The notes beneath the pieces were generated by a model. The model saw only the letters and a list, made by a program, of their open reading frames with translations, was not told where the DNA came from and did no database searches. A stretch of DNA of 36,860 bases. It comes from Nitrospira sp. CG24B. GTDB lineage: Bacteria > Nitrospirota > Nitrospiria > Nitrospirales > Nitrospiraceae. A program made the translations under genes and the position numbers. Of this stretch, positions 22,599 to 31,569 are shown in pieces. Position 1 is the stretch's first letter. Every line of letters begins with the position of its first letter. Location: positions 538,551 through 575,410 of the forward strand of contig NEWS02000004.1 in the NCBI GenBank assembly GCA_002869845.2, read 5' to 3'.

Positions 22599-23295
22599 AG
22601 GTGCCTCGTCTTGGTTTATAGCCACGGAGCGCCGCTTCCACGAGCGCCCGCATGTGCTCTTGTTGAGTCTCTATTTCCAACGTCGCGTCCATCGTCAAGA
22701 GACCATATTCATCGACAATCTTGTCGTACTCCGCCAGGATTCGTGATTGAAAGAGGCGGAAGCTTTCAGTAACGTCAGGGCTCAGGTCCATGTCCATGCC
22801 GGCTTCATAGTATTTGAACTGGCCGCGAGTGCCTCGCAGGAGCCGTGAGATGGCGACTTCAATAGGGACGTTGAAGTAAAACGCCATGTCGGGCTTGATC
22901 GCAAACGCGTAGAGTTTCCGAACCCACTCGTTTGCCACGCCACGCACAACGTCGCGTGCAAATGCCGTGTAGATGTAGCGATCGGCGAGGACGATCATGC
23001 CGGCCTTCAAGGGAGGAAGAATCTGATGATACAGGCGGCTGGCAAAGTCCGTGGCATGCAGCAGACTGAACGTCGTCGGGGTAAGGCTCTTTGATTTTTT
23101 CCCTCGTTTCGTGGTTTCCTTCACAAGTTCCGATGAATTCCACTCGGTAAAGAACACCTTGTGGCCTTTGGACTCAAGCCATTTATGCAGCAGTTGGAGT
23201 TGGGTGCTTTTGCCTGACCCATCGATGCCTTCGACGATGATCAGCTTTCCTGGATGAGGATGAGGGGCTGCCGTGAGCATGTGGGATTCGGTCAT
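22546..23295 (-). CDS. tmk: Thymidylate-kinase-like P-loop kinase
   Basis: dTMP kinase makes dTDP from dTMP. The 249-residue protein starts at ATG 23295, which overlaps the Ppx/GppA stop (ATGA); a longer frame to 23385 lies inside that gene. Motifs: P-loop EGIDGSGKST (Lys29) and DRY in LADRYIYTAFARDVV. It is longer than the usual 205-215 residues, with an inserted basic segment TKRGKKSKSLT and a C-terminal tail ending RRTLFWRRFEVPKSE. The paralogue downstream and the Ppx neighbour suggest it may not be the housekeeping dTMP kinase but a member linked to phosphate or polyphosphate metabolism; that is inference. Confidence 0.82.
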   Translation of the reverse strand: MTESHMLTAAPHPHPGKLIIVEGIDGSGKSTQLQLLHKWLESKGHKVFFTEWNSSELVKETTKRGKKSKSLTPTTFSLLHATDFASRLYHQILPPLKAGMIVLADRYIYTAFARDVVRGVANEWVRKLYAFAIKPDMAFYFNVPIEVAISRLLRGTRGQFKYYEAGMDMDLSPDVTESFRLFQSRILAEYDKIVDEYGLLTMDATLEIETQQEHMRALVEAALRGYKPRRGTYGRRTLFWRRFEVPKSE

Positions 23296-24845
23296 GATTG
23301 TCTGGTTTCCTGGGGCATTCCGAAAAATTGAACCCGTCGGCGGAATACTTGTTCGAAAAGATCGGCTCTGCTCTTCGCGGCCCACAACTCCATCTCCGCG
23401 TCCCCGGTCAGATGAACTTGGATCGTGATCTGCTTTCCTACCTTGATGTGCACGGCTTGGACCAGAGAGAAATGCGTTCGATCGAGTCCATCGGCAATCC
23501 GTAACAACGAGGCCAGGATCTTGACCACACGTTGCAGATGTGGTGTCAGACGGTTGAATTCTTCGTGTTTCAGCGCCGGTACGGACCGCCGGTGGTAGCG
23601 GGCGACGGTGGCGATCACATCAATGTCCTCGGCCGTCAATCCTCCTACGTCGCTATGCTTGACCAGGTAGTACGCATGTTTGTGATGCTGTCTCGGGTTG
23701 ATGAGGTACCCGACATCATGCAAGATGGCGGCGTACTCCAACCAGGTGCGCTCTTGATGGCCTAAATGATGTTCTCTCTTCATTTGATCGAACAGACTCA
23801 GTGCCAAGTTAGCCACATGCAGTGAGTGACTTTCTGGCGCCTGGCAGCGTCGGGCAAGGCCGATCACGTTGCGCCGGCGAACGTCGGGAATATCCTGTTC
23901 GGCTTTCAGCCCCTCTCGGTGCCCTACAATAAAATCGTAGATCACACCCTCGCGAATGGCCTTGTCGCACAGCGTGATTGCGTGGAGGCCCGACAGCTCC
24001 AACAGACACCGGAGTACTACGGTCGCCGGTAAGAGTGTGTCGATCCGCTTGGGGTCCAAGCCGGGAATAGCCAGGCGAGCCTTCACCGATGATTGAGCCA
24101 ACTCCGTTTCGAGACTGCGGATGTCCTTTAATGACACGGTCGCAAGATTCAGCTGAGGCAACGGTCGGCCGGTATGACGGAGATGGATGACCTCACCAAC
24201 ATTTCCCGCCATACCGGAGGTGGCGACCAAGGAGTGGAACTTGTTCATCTTGAAGCATCCCAGCGCATCCCGTAGCTCTGTGAGCACGATCTGCTTGAGG
24301 GCACGCATCATCGATTCCGACGGAGGTGTCTTGGTAAGGCATTGTTCCGCTAAGCGGATCGCTCCCAGTTTGAGACTCTTCCCGTGGATTAGGCCGTCTC
24401 GATTCCCCACGATCAATTCGACAGAACCGCCACCGATATCGACGACGAGTGTCGGTCCGTCCGGGAGGGCGATACTGTGCTTGACTCCCAGGAAAATCAG
24501 CCGGGCTTCTTCCGTTCCACTGATCACCTTGACCCGTAGTCCCATCTGCTCCATGAGCAAGGAGACGAAATCCCCGCCGTTTTGAGCTTCGCGCACGGCA
24601 CTGGTTGCGACGGCGACGATCCGGTCGAAGCCTTTGTTACGAGCCAGCGTGACCAACGTTTTGAGAACGTCCAATGCTCGGGACATGGCTTCGTCCGAGA
24701 GCCGTTTGGTGGCAAAGACGCCGTTGCCCAGCCGCGTCATGTCCTTAAAACGATCGAGTATCTTGAAACTGGCATCGGGGAGAATTTCAGCCAGCACCAT
24801 ATGAATCGAGTTGGTCCCGATGTCGATGACGGCGAGCTTAGACAC
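23292..24845 (-). CDS. ppx: Ppx/GppA family exopolyphosphatase/guanosine pentaphosphatase with HD domain
   Basis: These enzymes cleave terminal phosphates from polyphosphate or pppGpp. The 517-residue protein has the actin-like fold motifs AVIDIGTNSIHMVLAE, VATSAVREAQN, ISGTEEARLIFLGV, VVDIGGGSVELIVG and ATSGMAGNVGEV, then a C-terminal HD-type domain with AAILHDVGYLI and the later IADGLDRTHFS. The length equals that of E. coli Ppx. It starts with GTG after AAGGAA. A promoter candidate lies 31-59 bases upstream. It heads a unit with the two kinase-like genes. Confidence 0.94.
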   Translation of the reverse strand: MSKLAVIDIGTNSIHMVLAEILPDASFKILDRFKDMTRLGNGVFATKRLSDEAMSRALDVLKTLVTLARNKGFDRIVAVATSAVREAQNGGDFVSLLMEQMGLRVKVISGTEEARLIFLGVKHSIALPDGPTLVVDIGGGSVELIVGNRDGLIHGKSLKLGAIRLAEQCLTKTPPSESMMRALKQIVLTELRDALGCFKMNKFHSLVATSGMAGNVGEVIHLRHTGRPLPQLNLATVSLKDIRSLETELAQSSVKARLAIPGLDPKRIDTLLPATVVLRCLLELSGLHAITLCDKAIREGVIYDFIVGHREGLKAEQDIPDVRRRNVIGLARRCQAPESHSLHVANLALSLFDQMKREHHLGHQERTWLEYAAILHDVGYLINPRQHHKHAYYLVKHSDVGGLTAEDIDVIATVARYHRRSVPALKHEEFNRLTPHLQRVVKILASLLRIADGLDRTHFSLVQAVHIKVGKQITIQVHLTGDAEMELWAAKSRADLFEQVFRRRVQFFGMPQETRQS

Positions 24846-24875
24846 AGAAGTTCCTTACGATGGGAGAATCGTTGG

Positions 24876-24904
24876 ACCTTAATGAAAGCGCAGGCGCCTG
24901 TCAA
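24876..24904 (-). promoter_or_regulatory. Candidate sigma-70 promoter for ppx
   Basis: On the minus strand, TTGACA (24899-24904), a 17-base spacer, then TAAGGT (24876-24881), which keeps the three most conserved -10 positions. A transcript would begin about 25 bases before the GTG at 24845, leaving room for the AAGGAA ribosome-binding site. Confidence 0.5.
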
Positions 24905-24970
24905 CAATCAGCGTGTACACTGTGTGTGACAGGCACAGGCTAGAAGGAGCGCATGGCGGAGTGGATATGC

Positions 24971-25546
24971 TTATTCGTTGACGACGAAATGGACACTCCT
25001 GTTTCTCCGCCTGCAATCGTCGGAATACTCAAAACACAGTGGACGATCTTTTCCGTAACTGGTTGTCGTGCCATCGATGGAAAGCCCCAGCTCCCGAAGA
25101 TAGGACAGCACATTTCGTGCTCGGCGTTCGCCCAGCACGAGATTATACGCCGACGTGCCGAAGTCATCGCCGCGCCCTTCCAAAATGAGGCGGGTCGCTC
25201 GGTCGTGTTGCAGGTGTTTGGCGTCAGCGTCCAAGGCACGCATCGCCTCCATCCTGAGTGTGTCTTGATCAAAATCGAATAGGACGTCGCCAAATGTCTC
25301 ATGGGCCAGGCCGGTCGCGTTTCGAGAGAACAGCTCAGACTGCATGGCCGGGCTGGTTCGTGAGTCGGTCAGGTGCCTGTCGTCAGGAGGTATCTCTTTG
25401 ATCACGGGCTCTTTGATCAGTTCTGCTTGAGTCTGCCCCTCTTGCCCCGATTCGGATCCCCACCACCATTTTGCCGCGCACCCCTGGAGTAGGAGCATGA
25501 CGAGGACGAACGCGCTTGATGTCATGACACTGCGAACCTGTCTCAT
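24971..25546 (-). CDS. OmpA/Pal-like peptidoglycan-associated lipoprotein
   Basis: The 191-residue protein has a lipoprotein signal: hydrophobic segment SSAFVLVMLLLQGC, with Cys23 as the lipidated residue. The C-terminal half (about 85-190) is an OmpA-type domain: FDFDQDTLRMEA, LEGRGDDFGTSAYNLVLGER and RARNVLSYL, ending with the DRPLCFEYSDDC-like segment and RRNRSVHFV. It should anchor the outer membrane to peptidoglycan. GGAGGAGG precedes the ATG at 25546 and overlaps the stop of the fusion gene upstream. The domain is clear; the exact role (Pal-like or porin-associated) is not. Confidence 0.88.
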   Translation of the reverse strand: MRQVRSVMTSSAFVLVMLLLQGCAAKWWWGSESGQEGQTQAELIKEPVIKEIPPDDRHLTDSRTSPAMQSELFSRNATGLAHETFGDVLFDFDQDTLRMEAMRALDADAKHLQHDRATRLILEGRGDDFGTSAYNLVLGERRARNVLSYLRELGLSIDGTTTSYGKDRPLCFEYSDDCRRRNRSVHFVVNE

Positions 25547-25558
25547 AGATCCTCCTCC

Positions 25559-28500
25559 TCAGGAAGGATGAGCCGATTGTAATCGAGGCAGCGTCAGTGC
25601 CGCTTCATAGATCGGCTGGGTATCTCCGATCGGTTCCCATCTCACGATGGCCAATGAATCCTCAACGTACTTCGGCGTCCGCATACCGTTCAACACGCAG
25701 GTGACTCCAGGCGTACTCGTGAGGAGCCACAACATTTTTTGGGAGAGCGATGCGGTGCGGTGTGAGACTGGCAACAGAGGGTCGATCGTTCGCGCGACTC
25801 GTTCTGTTTGCGCGTGGCTCCTCAAGATTGCTTCGCGCCTGAATCCGCGCAGCAGCGTCAGGAGCTCAGGAATATAGCGTTGACGCCAGCGTTCCCATTG
25901 TTCGGCTCCATCTCCGGAAAGCTGGCGCGTGAGCAGCTGTAAGACGTGGTTGATCTGCGGAGCGATCATGTGGTGCTCAATCTGTTCCCAATGTTCGAAG
26001 CCCTGAATCTGCGGATGAATGCGGCGCAGTTCGGCTGACCAATTGAAGTAGTCGGCCGGCGCTGTCCCGGTTCCGGACGAGGGGATGTTGGGTGCGAGAG
26101 AAGTCCGGTATTCTTGTTCGAGCGCGCCCACCGTGCTCAGCTGTCGATCGATATCGATGGATGGATCTTCGAGCGGGAGATTTGCCAGCCGCAACATCCT
26201 GTTTGGAGTCACCATGGCATTCAACGGCCGGTTCGCGAACACCGCGATCCTATTCTGGCTCGCATACTCAAGCACGGTCTGCAGTTGAGCCGGGCCGGTG
26301 TTGGCGGTCCTGGCGGCGCCGGCTTCGAGGAGATTCATCGGACATTGAAGCACCCGAAAATGATGGGCAGACGCACCCACGGATCGGGCTGCGGCTTCAG
26401 CGGCTTGCGCTATATGCGCGAGCGACGTCGATTCCGGATCGTCAGCCGCAGAGGTGACGGTGTTGGACGACACGCCATAGAAGCGAAGCCGTCCGGCCGA
26501 CACCTGTGTTTCAAAATAGGCAAAGGCTCGTTCAATTCGCGTATAGAACTCCCCGCGAAGCGCGGTGAGATCAGCCATGCCACGATGCCTCGATTCCGAG
26601 AGGAAATATTCAGGATTATGCAGAAGGCAGCAATCGAGTGTCGCCAGCCCCAAACGATCGAGAGACAACGTCAGCTGGTCCGCCAAGAATTCAGGATGAA
26701 TACAATGCCAAATACCCTCTCCGTACTTCACCAGTTCAGGGTAGGGGCGACCGGATTTGTCCTTGGCTTCGGCAAGTTTGAGATTCTGTCCCTGGAGATA
26801 CCCGATTTTGGAAACCACGATGATTTCCTCGCGGCGAATCTCACCCGAGGCGGCCAGCTCGGCCAGCACGGAGCCGACCAATCGTTCGCTGTCGCCATCC
26901 GTGTAATTCGTCGAGGTGTCGATGAGATTACAAGAGGCTCGCAAGGCCTTTTTCAACGCGTCGCGGTAGTCGGCATGCTGCATATCGACGCGGTATGTTC
27001 CGAATCCCAGCCGTGTGGTGGTCAGCCCGGTCGACCCGAGCACTGTAAAGCCGTGTGCCAAGCCTGTGTCGCCGTCCCGCGCCATTGATCGCGACGCATA
27101 GGCCGCCGTACCCTGCACCGTGGCGTGCCCTGGAAGGCTGATCCCTTGCAATAGCGTTGGTTCCGTTCCATGTTCTCTCGGCGCAGTCTGGTCAGCCTGC
27201 AACGCCGCCAAGATCACACGGGGATCGGTGATCGGTTGCTGGCAGGTGTAATTCCGACAGATGTACAGTGTCGGCTTGCCGGAAACGGCTGGACGGTCTC
27301 GCAAGAGTGGTAGCGAAGAGGGGTGCTCTGGAGAACCCGTTGCCACGATGCGGTTGGGAAGATAACAATGCGCCACCGCCTCGCGGATGGCGCGAAGATC
27401 ATCGTGCGACTCATGACCTATGAGGGCCAGTTCCACTGGTCCTTCGATCAGAAAATCGACCACAGCCAGACTCTTCGCGAAGGCGCGCGGGTAACGGGTG
27501 ATTTGCCGACCGTAGGCTCGTGTGGCTGCGATCGAGGCGCGGCGCCAATCGTCACGATCAAAGTGAAAGGACAGTCTGGCGAGTGCGGATGCGGCGACGG
27601 CGTTGGCGCTGGGTGTGGCGCCGTCCATGCCCTCCCGGTGTCGAAGAATAAGGGATTCATGGTGTGCCGCCGTCGTGAAAAACCCGCCTCGTTCATGGTC
27701 CATAAAGTCACTGATCAGGTACTCCGCCAGTCGTGCGGCTGCCTGGAGATACGATTCAGCAGCGCCGGCTTCATAGAGATCCAGCAATCCTTCTGTCAGG
27801 TATGCGTAGTCTTCAAGATAGGCATCGAGATGGGCGCGATCGCCGCGCGAGGTGCGCAGTAAGCGCCCGTCCGGCTTGGCATGACTGTGTAACAGAAAGT
27901 CAGCCGTCCGCTGGGCGCTCTCGAGATAGGCGGCGTTTCCGAAGACTCGGGCCGCCTCTGCCATAGTCGACAGCATCATGCCGTTCCACGCGGTGATCAC
28001 CTTGTCGTCCAGTCCGGGGGGGATGCGATGACGGCGTGTTTCATACAACAGGGGCTTGACACGGGACGCGATCTCCGTCAACTCGTCCGTGGTCAGATTC
28101 AGCTGCTTGGCCACGTCGCCGAGAGGTCGCAGCCGATTGGGGATATTCGTCTGTTCCCAATTACCTGACTCCGTGATGTCGTAGAGTGCGCAGAACCGTC
28201 GTGCGTCCTCGCTGTTCTTAAGAACGTCCTGTACCTCGGCAGGGGTCCAGACGAAGAATTTTCCTTCGACACCCTCGGAGTCGGCATCCGTCGATGAATA
28301 GAAGCCGCCTTCCGGTCCGGTCATTTCCCGGCGGATATAGTCGAGGACCTCGGTGGCCACTTGCCGATAGAGCGGCTTTTTGGTGACCTGATAGGTCTCG
28401 ACATACACGCGGGCTAGGAGCGCGTTGTCATACAGCATTTTCTCAAAATGCGGCACCAGCCACCGTGCGTCGGTCGAATAGCGCGCAAAGCCGCCGCCGA

Positions 28501-29260
28501 TGTGGTCGTAGATCCCTCCGTCCGCCATCATGTCGAGGGTCCTGGTCACCATCGTGAGCGTATGCGGATTTCCCGAGTGTCGGTGACTCCGGAGTAAGAA
28601 CGATAATCCCATGGCCGGGGGAAACTTAGGCGCCGTGCCGAACCCGCCGTGGGTTTCGTCGAAGTCCTCCGTGAATTGAACGACCGCTTCGTCAAGCACC
28701 GATTCGCTGATGGAGATGGGGGAGGGGGGCTGTTTTGAACTTTGCAACTGGGCCGTCAGTTCTTTGGCCTGATCCTGAACTTCGGAAGGACGTGTCTCCC
28801 AATAGTCAGCAATCTTCTTCAGGACGGAGCTGAAGCCAGGCCGTCCCCACCGGTCTTCAGGAGGAAAATACGTGCCTGCAAAAAATGGCTCTTGCGCGGG
28901 TGTCAGAAACACCGTCATCGGCCAACCTCCCTGACCATGATTCATCGCGACGGTGGCGGCCATATAGATCTCATCGAGATCAGGCCGTTCTTCCCGGTCG
29001 ACCTTGACGCAGACAAACCATCGATTCATGAGCTCCGCAATCGCCTCGTTCTCGAACGACTCCCGTTCCATGACATGGCACCAGTGGCAGGCGGAATAGC
29101 CGATCGAGAGCAGAATGGGACGATTCTTTGTCTTCGCTAACTGCAGCGCTTCCGGCCCCCATGGATACCAATCGACGGGGTTGTGTGCATGCTGAAGGAG
29201 ATAGGGACTGGTTTCATGGATCAGTCGATTCGGGGGTCGTACATTGGTAGAGATTGACAT
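25559..29260 (-). CDS. Fusion of a thioredoxin/DUF255 (YyaL/SSP411-type) protein with an aldo/keto reductase
   Basis: The 1233-residue protein has two parts. Residues about 1-700 resemble DUF255 proteins: N-terminal thioredoxin-like fold with SACHWCHVM (Cys58, Cys61), then the alpha/alpha-barrel region [29 protein letters not shown] and [13 protein letters not shown]. Residues about 736-1230 form an aldo/keto reductase: [20 protein letters not shown], then the tetrad Asp near 780 and Tyr near 785 ([18 protein letters not shown]), Lys near 818 ([10 protein letters not shown]) and His near 880 ([10 protein letters not shown]), with the C-terminal [14 protein letters not shown]. The DUF255 N-domain is a cysteine-based redox candidate of unknown substrate; the reductase needs NADPH. 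The open frame is continuous with no sign of a stop between domains. Confidence 0.9.
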   Translation of the reverse strand: MSISTNVRPPNRLIHETSPYLLQHAHNPVDWYPWGPEALQLAKTKNRPILLSIGYSACHWCHVMERESFENEAIAELMNRWFVCVKVDREERPDLDEIYMAATVAMNHGQGGWPMTVFLTPAQEPFFAGTYFPPEDRWGRPGFSSVLKKIADYWETRPSEVQDQAKELTAQLQSSKQPPSPISISESVLDEAVVQFTEDFDETHGGFGTAPKFPPAMGLSFLLRSHRHSGNPHTLTMVTRTLDMMADGGIYDHIGGGFARYSTDARWLVPHFEKMLYDNALLARVYVETYQVTKKPLYRQVATEVLDYIRREMTGPEGGFYSSTDADSEGVEGKFFVWTPAEVQDVLKNSEDARRFCALYDITESGNWEQTNIPNRLRPLGDVAKQLNLTTDELTEIASRVKPLLYETRRHRIPPGLDDKVITAWNGMMLSTMAEAARVFGNAAYLESAQRTADFLLHSHAKPDGRLLRTSRGDRAHLDAYLEDYAYLTEGLLDLYEAGAAESYLQAAARLAEYLISDFMDHERGGFFTTAAHHESLILRHREGMDGATPSANAVAASALARLSFHFDRDDWRRASIAATRAYGRQITRYPRAFAKSLAVVDFLIEGPVELALIGHESHDDLRAIREAVAHCYLPNRIVATGSPEHPSSLPLLRDRPAVSGKPTLYICRNYTCQQPITDPRVILAALQADQTAPREHGTEPTLLQGISLPGHATVQGTAAYASRSMARDGDTGLAHGFTVLGSTGLTTTRLGFGTYRVDMQHADYRDALKKALRASCNLIDTSTNYTDGDSERLVGSVLAELAASGEIRREEIIVVSKIGYLQGQNLKLAEAKDKSGRPYPELVKYGEGIWHCIHPEFLADQLTLSLDRLGLATLDCCLLHNPEYFLSESRHRGMADLTALRGEFYTRIERAFAYFETQVSAGRLRFYGVSSNTVTSAADDPESTSLAHIAQAAEAAARSVGASAHHFRVLQCPMNLLEAGAARTANTGPAQLQTVLEYASQNRIAVFANRPLNAMVTPNRMLRLANLPLEDPSIDIDRQLSTVGALEQEYRTSLAPNIPSSGTGTAPADYFNWSAELRRIHPQIQGFEHWEQIEHHMIAPQINHVLQLLTRQLSGDGAEQWERWRQRYIPELLTLLRGFRREAILRSHAQTERVARTIDPLLPVSHRTASLSQKMLWLLTSTPGVTCVLNGMRTPKYVEDSLAIVRWEPIGDTQPIYEAALTLPRLQSAHPS

Positions 29261-29359
29261 GGGGGCACCCTAGCATCGTGGCGAGAACAGCGTCAACGGA
29301 GTGAGGCGTGGGTGAGTGAGCACGGACGGGGTCTTCCCGCTCGTGCCCTGCGTGGGAGT

Positions 29360-29365
29360 TATGAT
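29360..29365 (+). promoter_or_regulatory. Possible -10 element for the malic enzyme gene
   Basis: TATGAT lies 24 bases before the ATG and just ahead of the GGAGG ribosome-binding site. No convincing -35 was found 16-18 bases upstream, so the call is weak. Confidence 0.25.
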
Positions 29366-29388
29366 ACGCTAAGCAACGGAGGCAATGA

Positions 29389-30831
29389 ATGAGAGACATC
29401 GGCCCCTATTCGAACTACCGCTTGACGGTTCGCCTCGAACTCGCGAACAAGCCCGGCATCTTTGCCAGAGTGGCGGCGCTCTTGGCTGAAGAACAGGCCA
29501 ATCTGGGCGCCGTCGATCTTGTGTCGGCGACCAAGACCCGCATGATTCGAGATATGACATTCGACGTGCGGAACGAGGAGCATGGCGAAAAAGTCGTCAC
29601 CCGGCTGGGCGAGCTGCCCGACGTGACGGTGCTGTCGGCGTCCGATCGTATTTTCTTGCTGCATCTCGGGGGGAAGATTCGAGTTGAGGGGAAATATCCC
29701 ATCCGTACCCGGAATGTCCTGTCGATGGTGTATACCCCGGGTGTCGGTCGTGTCTCCCGGGCAATCGCACAAGACAAGTCCAAAGTGTATACCTTTACGT
29801 GTAAGAGCAACAGTGTCGCGGTTGTCTCTGACGGGTCCGCGGTGTTGGGGTTGGGTAATCTTGGCCCGGAGGCAGCGCTTCCTGTCATGGAAGGCAAGGT
29901 GATGCTCTTTAAGGAACTGGCCGGCATTGATGCGTGGCCCATCTGTGTGAGTACGCAGGAGCCGGATGAGATCGTGAAGATCGTTCAGGGGATCGCGCCG
30001 GGATTCGGCGGCATCAATTTAGAAGACATCAGTGCCCCGCGGTGCTTTGAAATTGAGCAGAAGCTCAAACAGTCGCTCGATATACCTGTGATGCATGACG
30101 ATCAGCATGGCACGGCCGTGGTGCTTCTGGCCGCGTTGACGAATGCGCTCCGGGTCACGGGCAAACAACTGGGACAGGTTCGGATTGTCGTCAATGGCCT
30201 TGGCGCCGCGGGAACGGCGTGCTGTCGAATGTTGTTGGCCGCCGGTGCGGCTCATGTTCTGGGCTGCGACAAGGAGGGCATCATCTTGTGCGGGGAGGCC
30301 GAGCAACTACGGGCCTGCCGGACCGATCTTCGTGCTTGTTTCACGCGAGACAGTCCGAAAGGCACGTTGCGTGATGCGCTGAAAGGCGCCGATGTCTTTA
30401 TCGGTCTGTCCGTCGGCAATGTGGTGACTGCTGCTGATCTCGATCTCATGGCTCCGGATCGAATCGTCTTTGCGTTGGCGAATCCAGATCCGGAGGTTTC
30501 GCCGGAGATAGGGGTCACTCACTCCGCGATTTTCGCGACCGGTCGATCGGATTACCCGAACCAGATCAATAATGCGCTCGCGTTTCCAGGGATCTTTCGG
30601 GGTGCGATCGACGTGCAGGCCAGCGAGATCAATGAGGCCATGAAGTTGGCTGCCGCGCAGGCCATCGCCCACGTGATTCCAGAGGGCACGTTGAGCGAAG
30701 ACTACATTATTCCCAGCGTATTTGATAAAGCAGTCGTTCCTTGTGTCGCGCGGGCTGTCGCTGCCGCCGCGCGGGCCAGCGGAGTTGCCAGAAGACGAGC
30801 GAAAGCGGACGATTCCCCCATCCTTGAGTAA
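29389..30831 (+). CDS. NAD(P)-dependent malic enzyme with N-terminal ACT domain
   Basis: Malic enzyme decarboxylates malate to pyruvate with NAD(P)H. This 480-residue protein begins with an ACT-type regulatory domain (about 8-85: YRLTVRLELANKPGIFARVA, VDLVSATKTRMIRDMTFDV). The malic N-domain follows (YTPGVGRVSRAIAQD; VAVVSDGSAVLGLGNLGPEA; MHDDQHGTA), then the NAD domain with VNGLGAAGTACCRMLL and the C-terminal EVSPEIGVTHSAIFATGRSD. The ATG follows GGAGG. The bound effector cannot be predicted. Confidence 0.94.
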   Translation: MRDIGPYSNYRLTVRLELANKPGIFARVAALLAEEQANLGAVDLVSATKTRMIRDMTFDVRNEEHGEKVVTRLGELPDVTVLSASDRIFLLHLGGKIRVEGKYPIRTRNVLSMVYTPGVGRVSRAIAQDKSKVYTFTCKSNSVAVVSDGSAVLGLGNLGPEAALPVMEGKVMLFKELAGIDAWPICVSTQEPDEIVKIVQGIAPGFGGINLEDISAPRCFEIEQKLKQSLDIPVMHDDQHGTAVVLLAALTNALRVTGKQLGQVRIVVNGLGAAGTACCRMLLAAGAAHVLGCDKEGIILCGEAEQLRACRTDLRACFTRDSPKGTLRDALKGADVFIGLSVGNVVTAADLDLMAPDRIVFALANPDPEVSPEIGVTHSAIFATGRSDYPNQINNALAFPGIFRGAIDVQASEINEAMKLAAAQAIAHVIPEGTLSEDYIIPSVFDKAVVPCVARAVAAAARASGVARRRAKADDSPILE

Positions 30832-30876
30832 ACTCCACCCCCGTGACCGGGGGAAACCAAACCCTCAATGACAGCC

Positions 30877-30906
30877 TTCAGACCGGCGATCTGGCTGTGG
30901 TACAAT
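30877..30906 (+). promoter_or_regulatory. Candidate promoter for the J-domain gene
   Basis: TTCAGA (30877-30882), an 18-base spacer and TACAAT (30901-30906). A transcript starting about seven bases on would reach the ATG at 30933, arguing that translation begins there rather than at the upstream GTG. Confidence 0.35.
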
Positions 30907-30932
30907 GCGCCTTCTTTGAAGGTTGGGGGGGC

Positions 30933-31562
30933 ATGCCGTTCTCGACTGCAAAATTTCTGAAGTTCCGAAGCGGCATGCAGACACGCATCGGTTCACTCCG
31001 TTCAAAGACGGAAGACAGTTTGGAATTCGCCGTTGACACGATGATGGAAGAGCGAGTGGATGGATTCTTCCAGGTCGAACAGGGGCTTGAGGAAGTCATC
31101 AAGTCCCTCGTTGAGATCGAAGAAGAATTGGAGGCGATCCGAGATCTGAGCGGGGCCATGCGTTTGGAATCCAGGCTGGAGTTCGTCGAAGACCGGTGGG
31201 ATGAGTTCGACAGTGAAATTCGTGAACGTCCTCGACGGCGTCGCAAGCGGGTCAGTCTTGCCGATATGCTCAAGGCCGCCAGTGGATCAGGATCACTGGC
31301 GGAGCATCCGCATGCCGTGAATAACGCGTTGGATGCCTATGCGATCATGGGGGTGGAGTTCGGCAGTTCACTCGCCGACGTCACGGCCGCCTTTCGAATC
31401 AAGGCGAAACAGCTGCATCCGGATGCGAACAACGGCGATCGCAGCTCAGAGCCGGAACTCCGCCGCATGTTGGAGGCCTATCAGTTTCTGAAGGAATATC
31501 TCAGTCTGAGCAATACGGAACCGATGTCGCCGCCGGATCGGCCCTACAGTCCGGCTGAGTGA
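30933..31562 (+). CDS. J-domain protein with a C-terminal J domain
   Basis: Starting at ATG 30933 (209 residues; a GTG at 30843 is in frame but would include the candidate promoter), the first 130 residues form an acidic, helical, coiled-coil-like region (VEQGLEEVIKSLVEIEEELE) followed by a basic linker RERPRRRRKRVS. Residues about 135-200 look like a J domain: YAIMGVEFGSSLADVTAAFR and the signature HPD at 162-164 in QLHPDANNGD. J domains stimulate Hsp70/DnaK ATPase activity; the placement at the C-terminus is unlike DnaJ itself. It lies 7 bases upstream of the RNase D gene. The coiled region may bind a specific client, which is unknown. Confidence 0.75.
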   Translation: MPFSTAKFLKFRSGMQTRIGSLRSKTEDSLEFAVDTMMEERVDGFFQVEQGLEEVIKSLVEIEEELEAIRDLSGAMRLESRLEFVEDRWDEFDSEIRERPRRRRKRVSLADMLKAASGSGSLAEHPHAVNNALDAYAIMGVEFGSSLADVTAAFRIKAKQLHPDANNGDRSSEPELRRMLEAYQFLKEYLSLSNTEPMSPPDRPYSPAE

Positions 31563-31569
31563 CGCACCT

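Noticed and set aside
23296..23385. Upstream extension of the first thymidylate-kinase-like protein
   Set aside because: It lies within ppx; the ATG at 23295 overlaps the ppx stop, which suggests coupling.
26114..27088. A 324-residue open frame on the plus strand
   Set aside because: It lies opposite the reductase half of the 1233-residue fusion and its residues show no domain.
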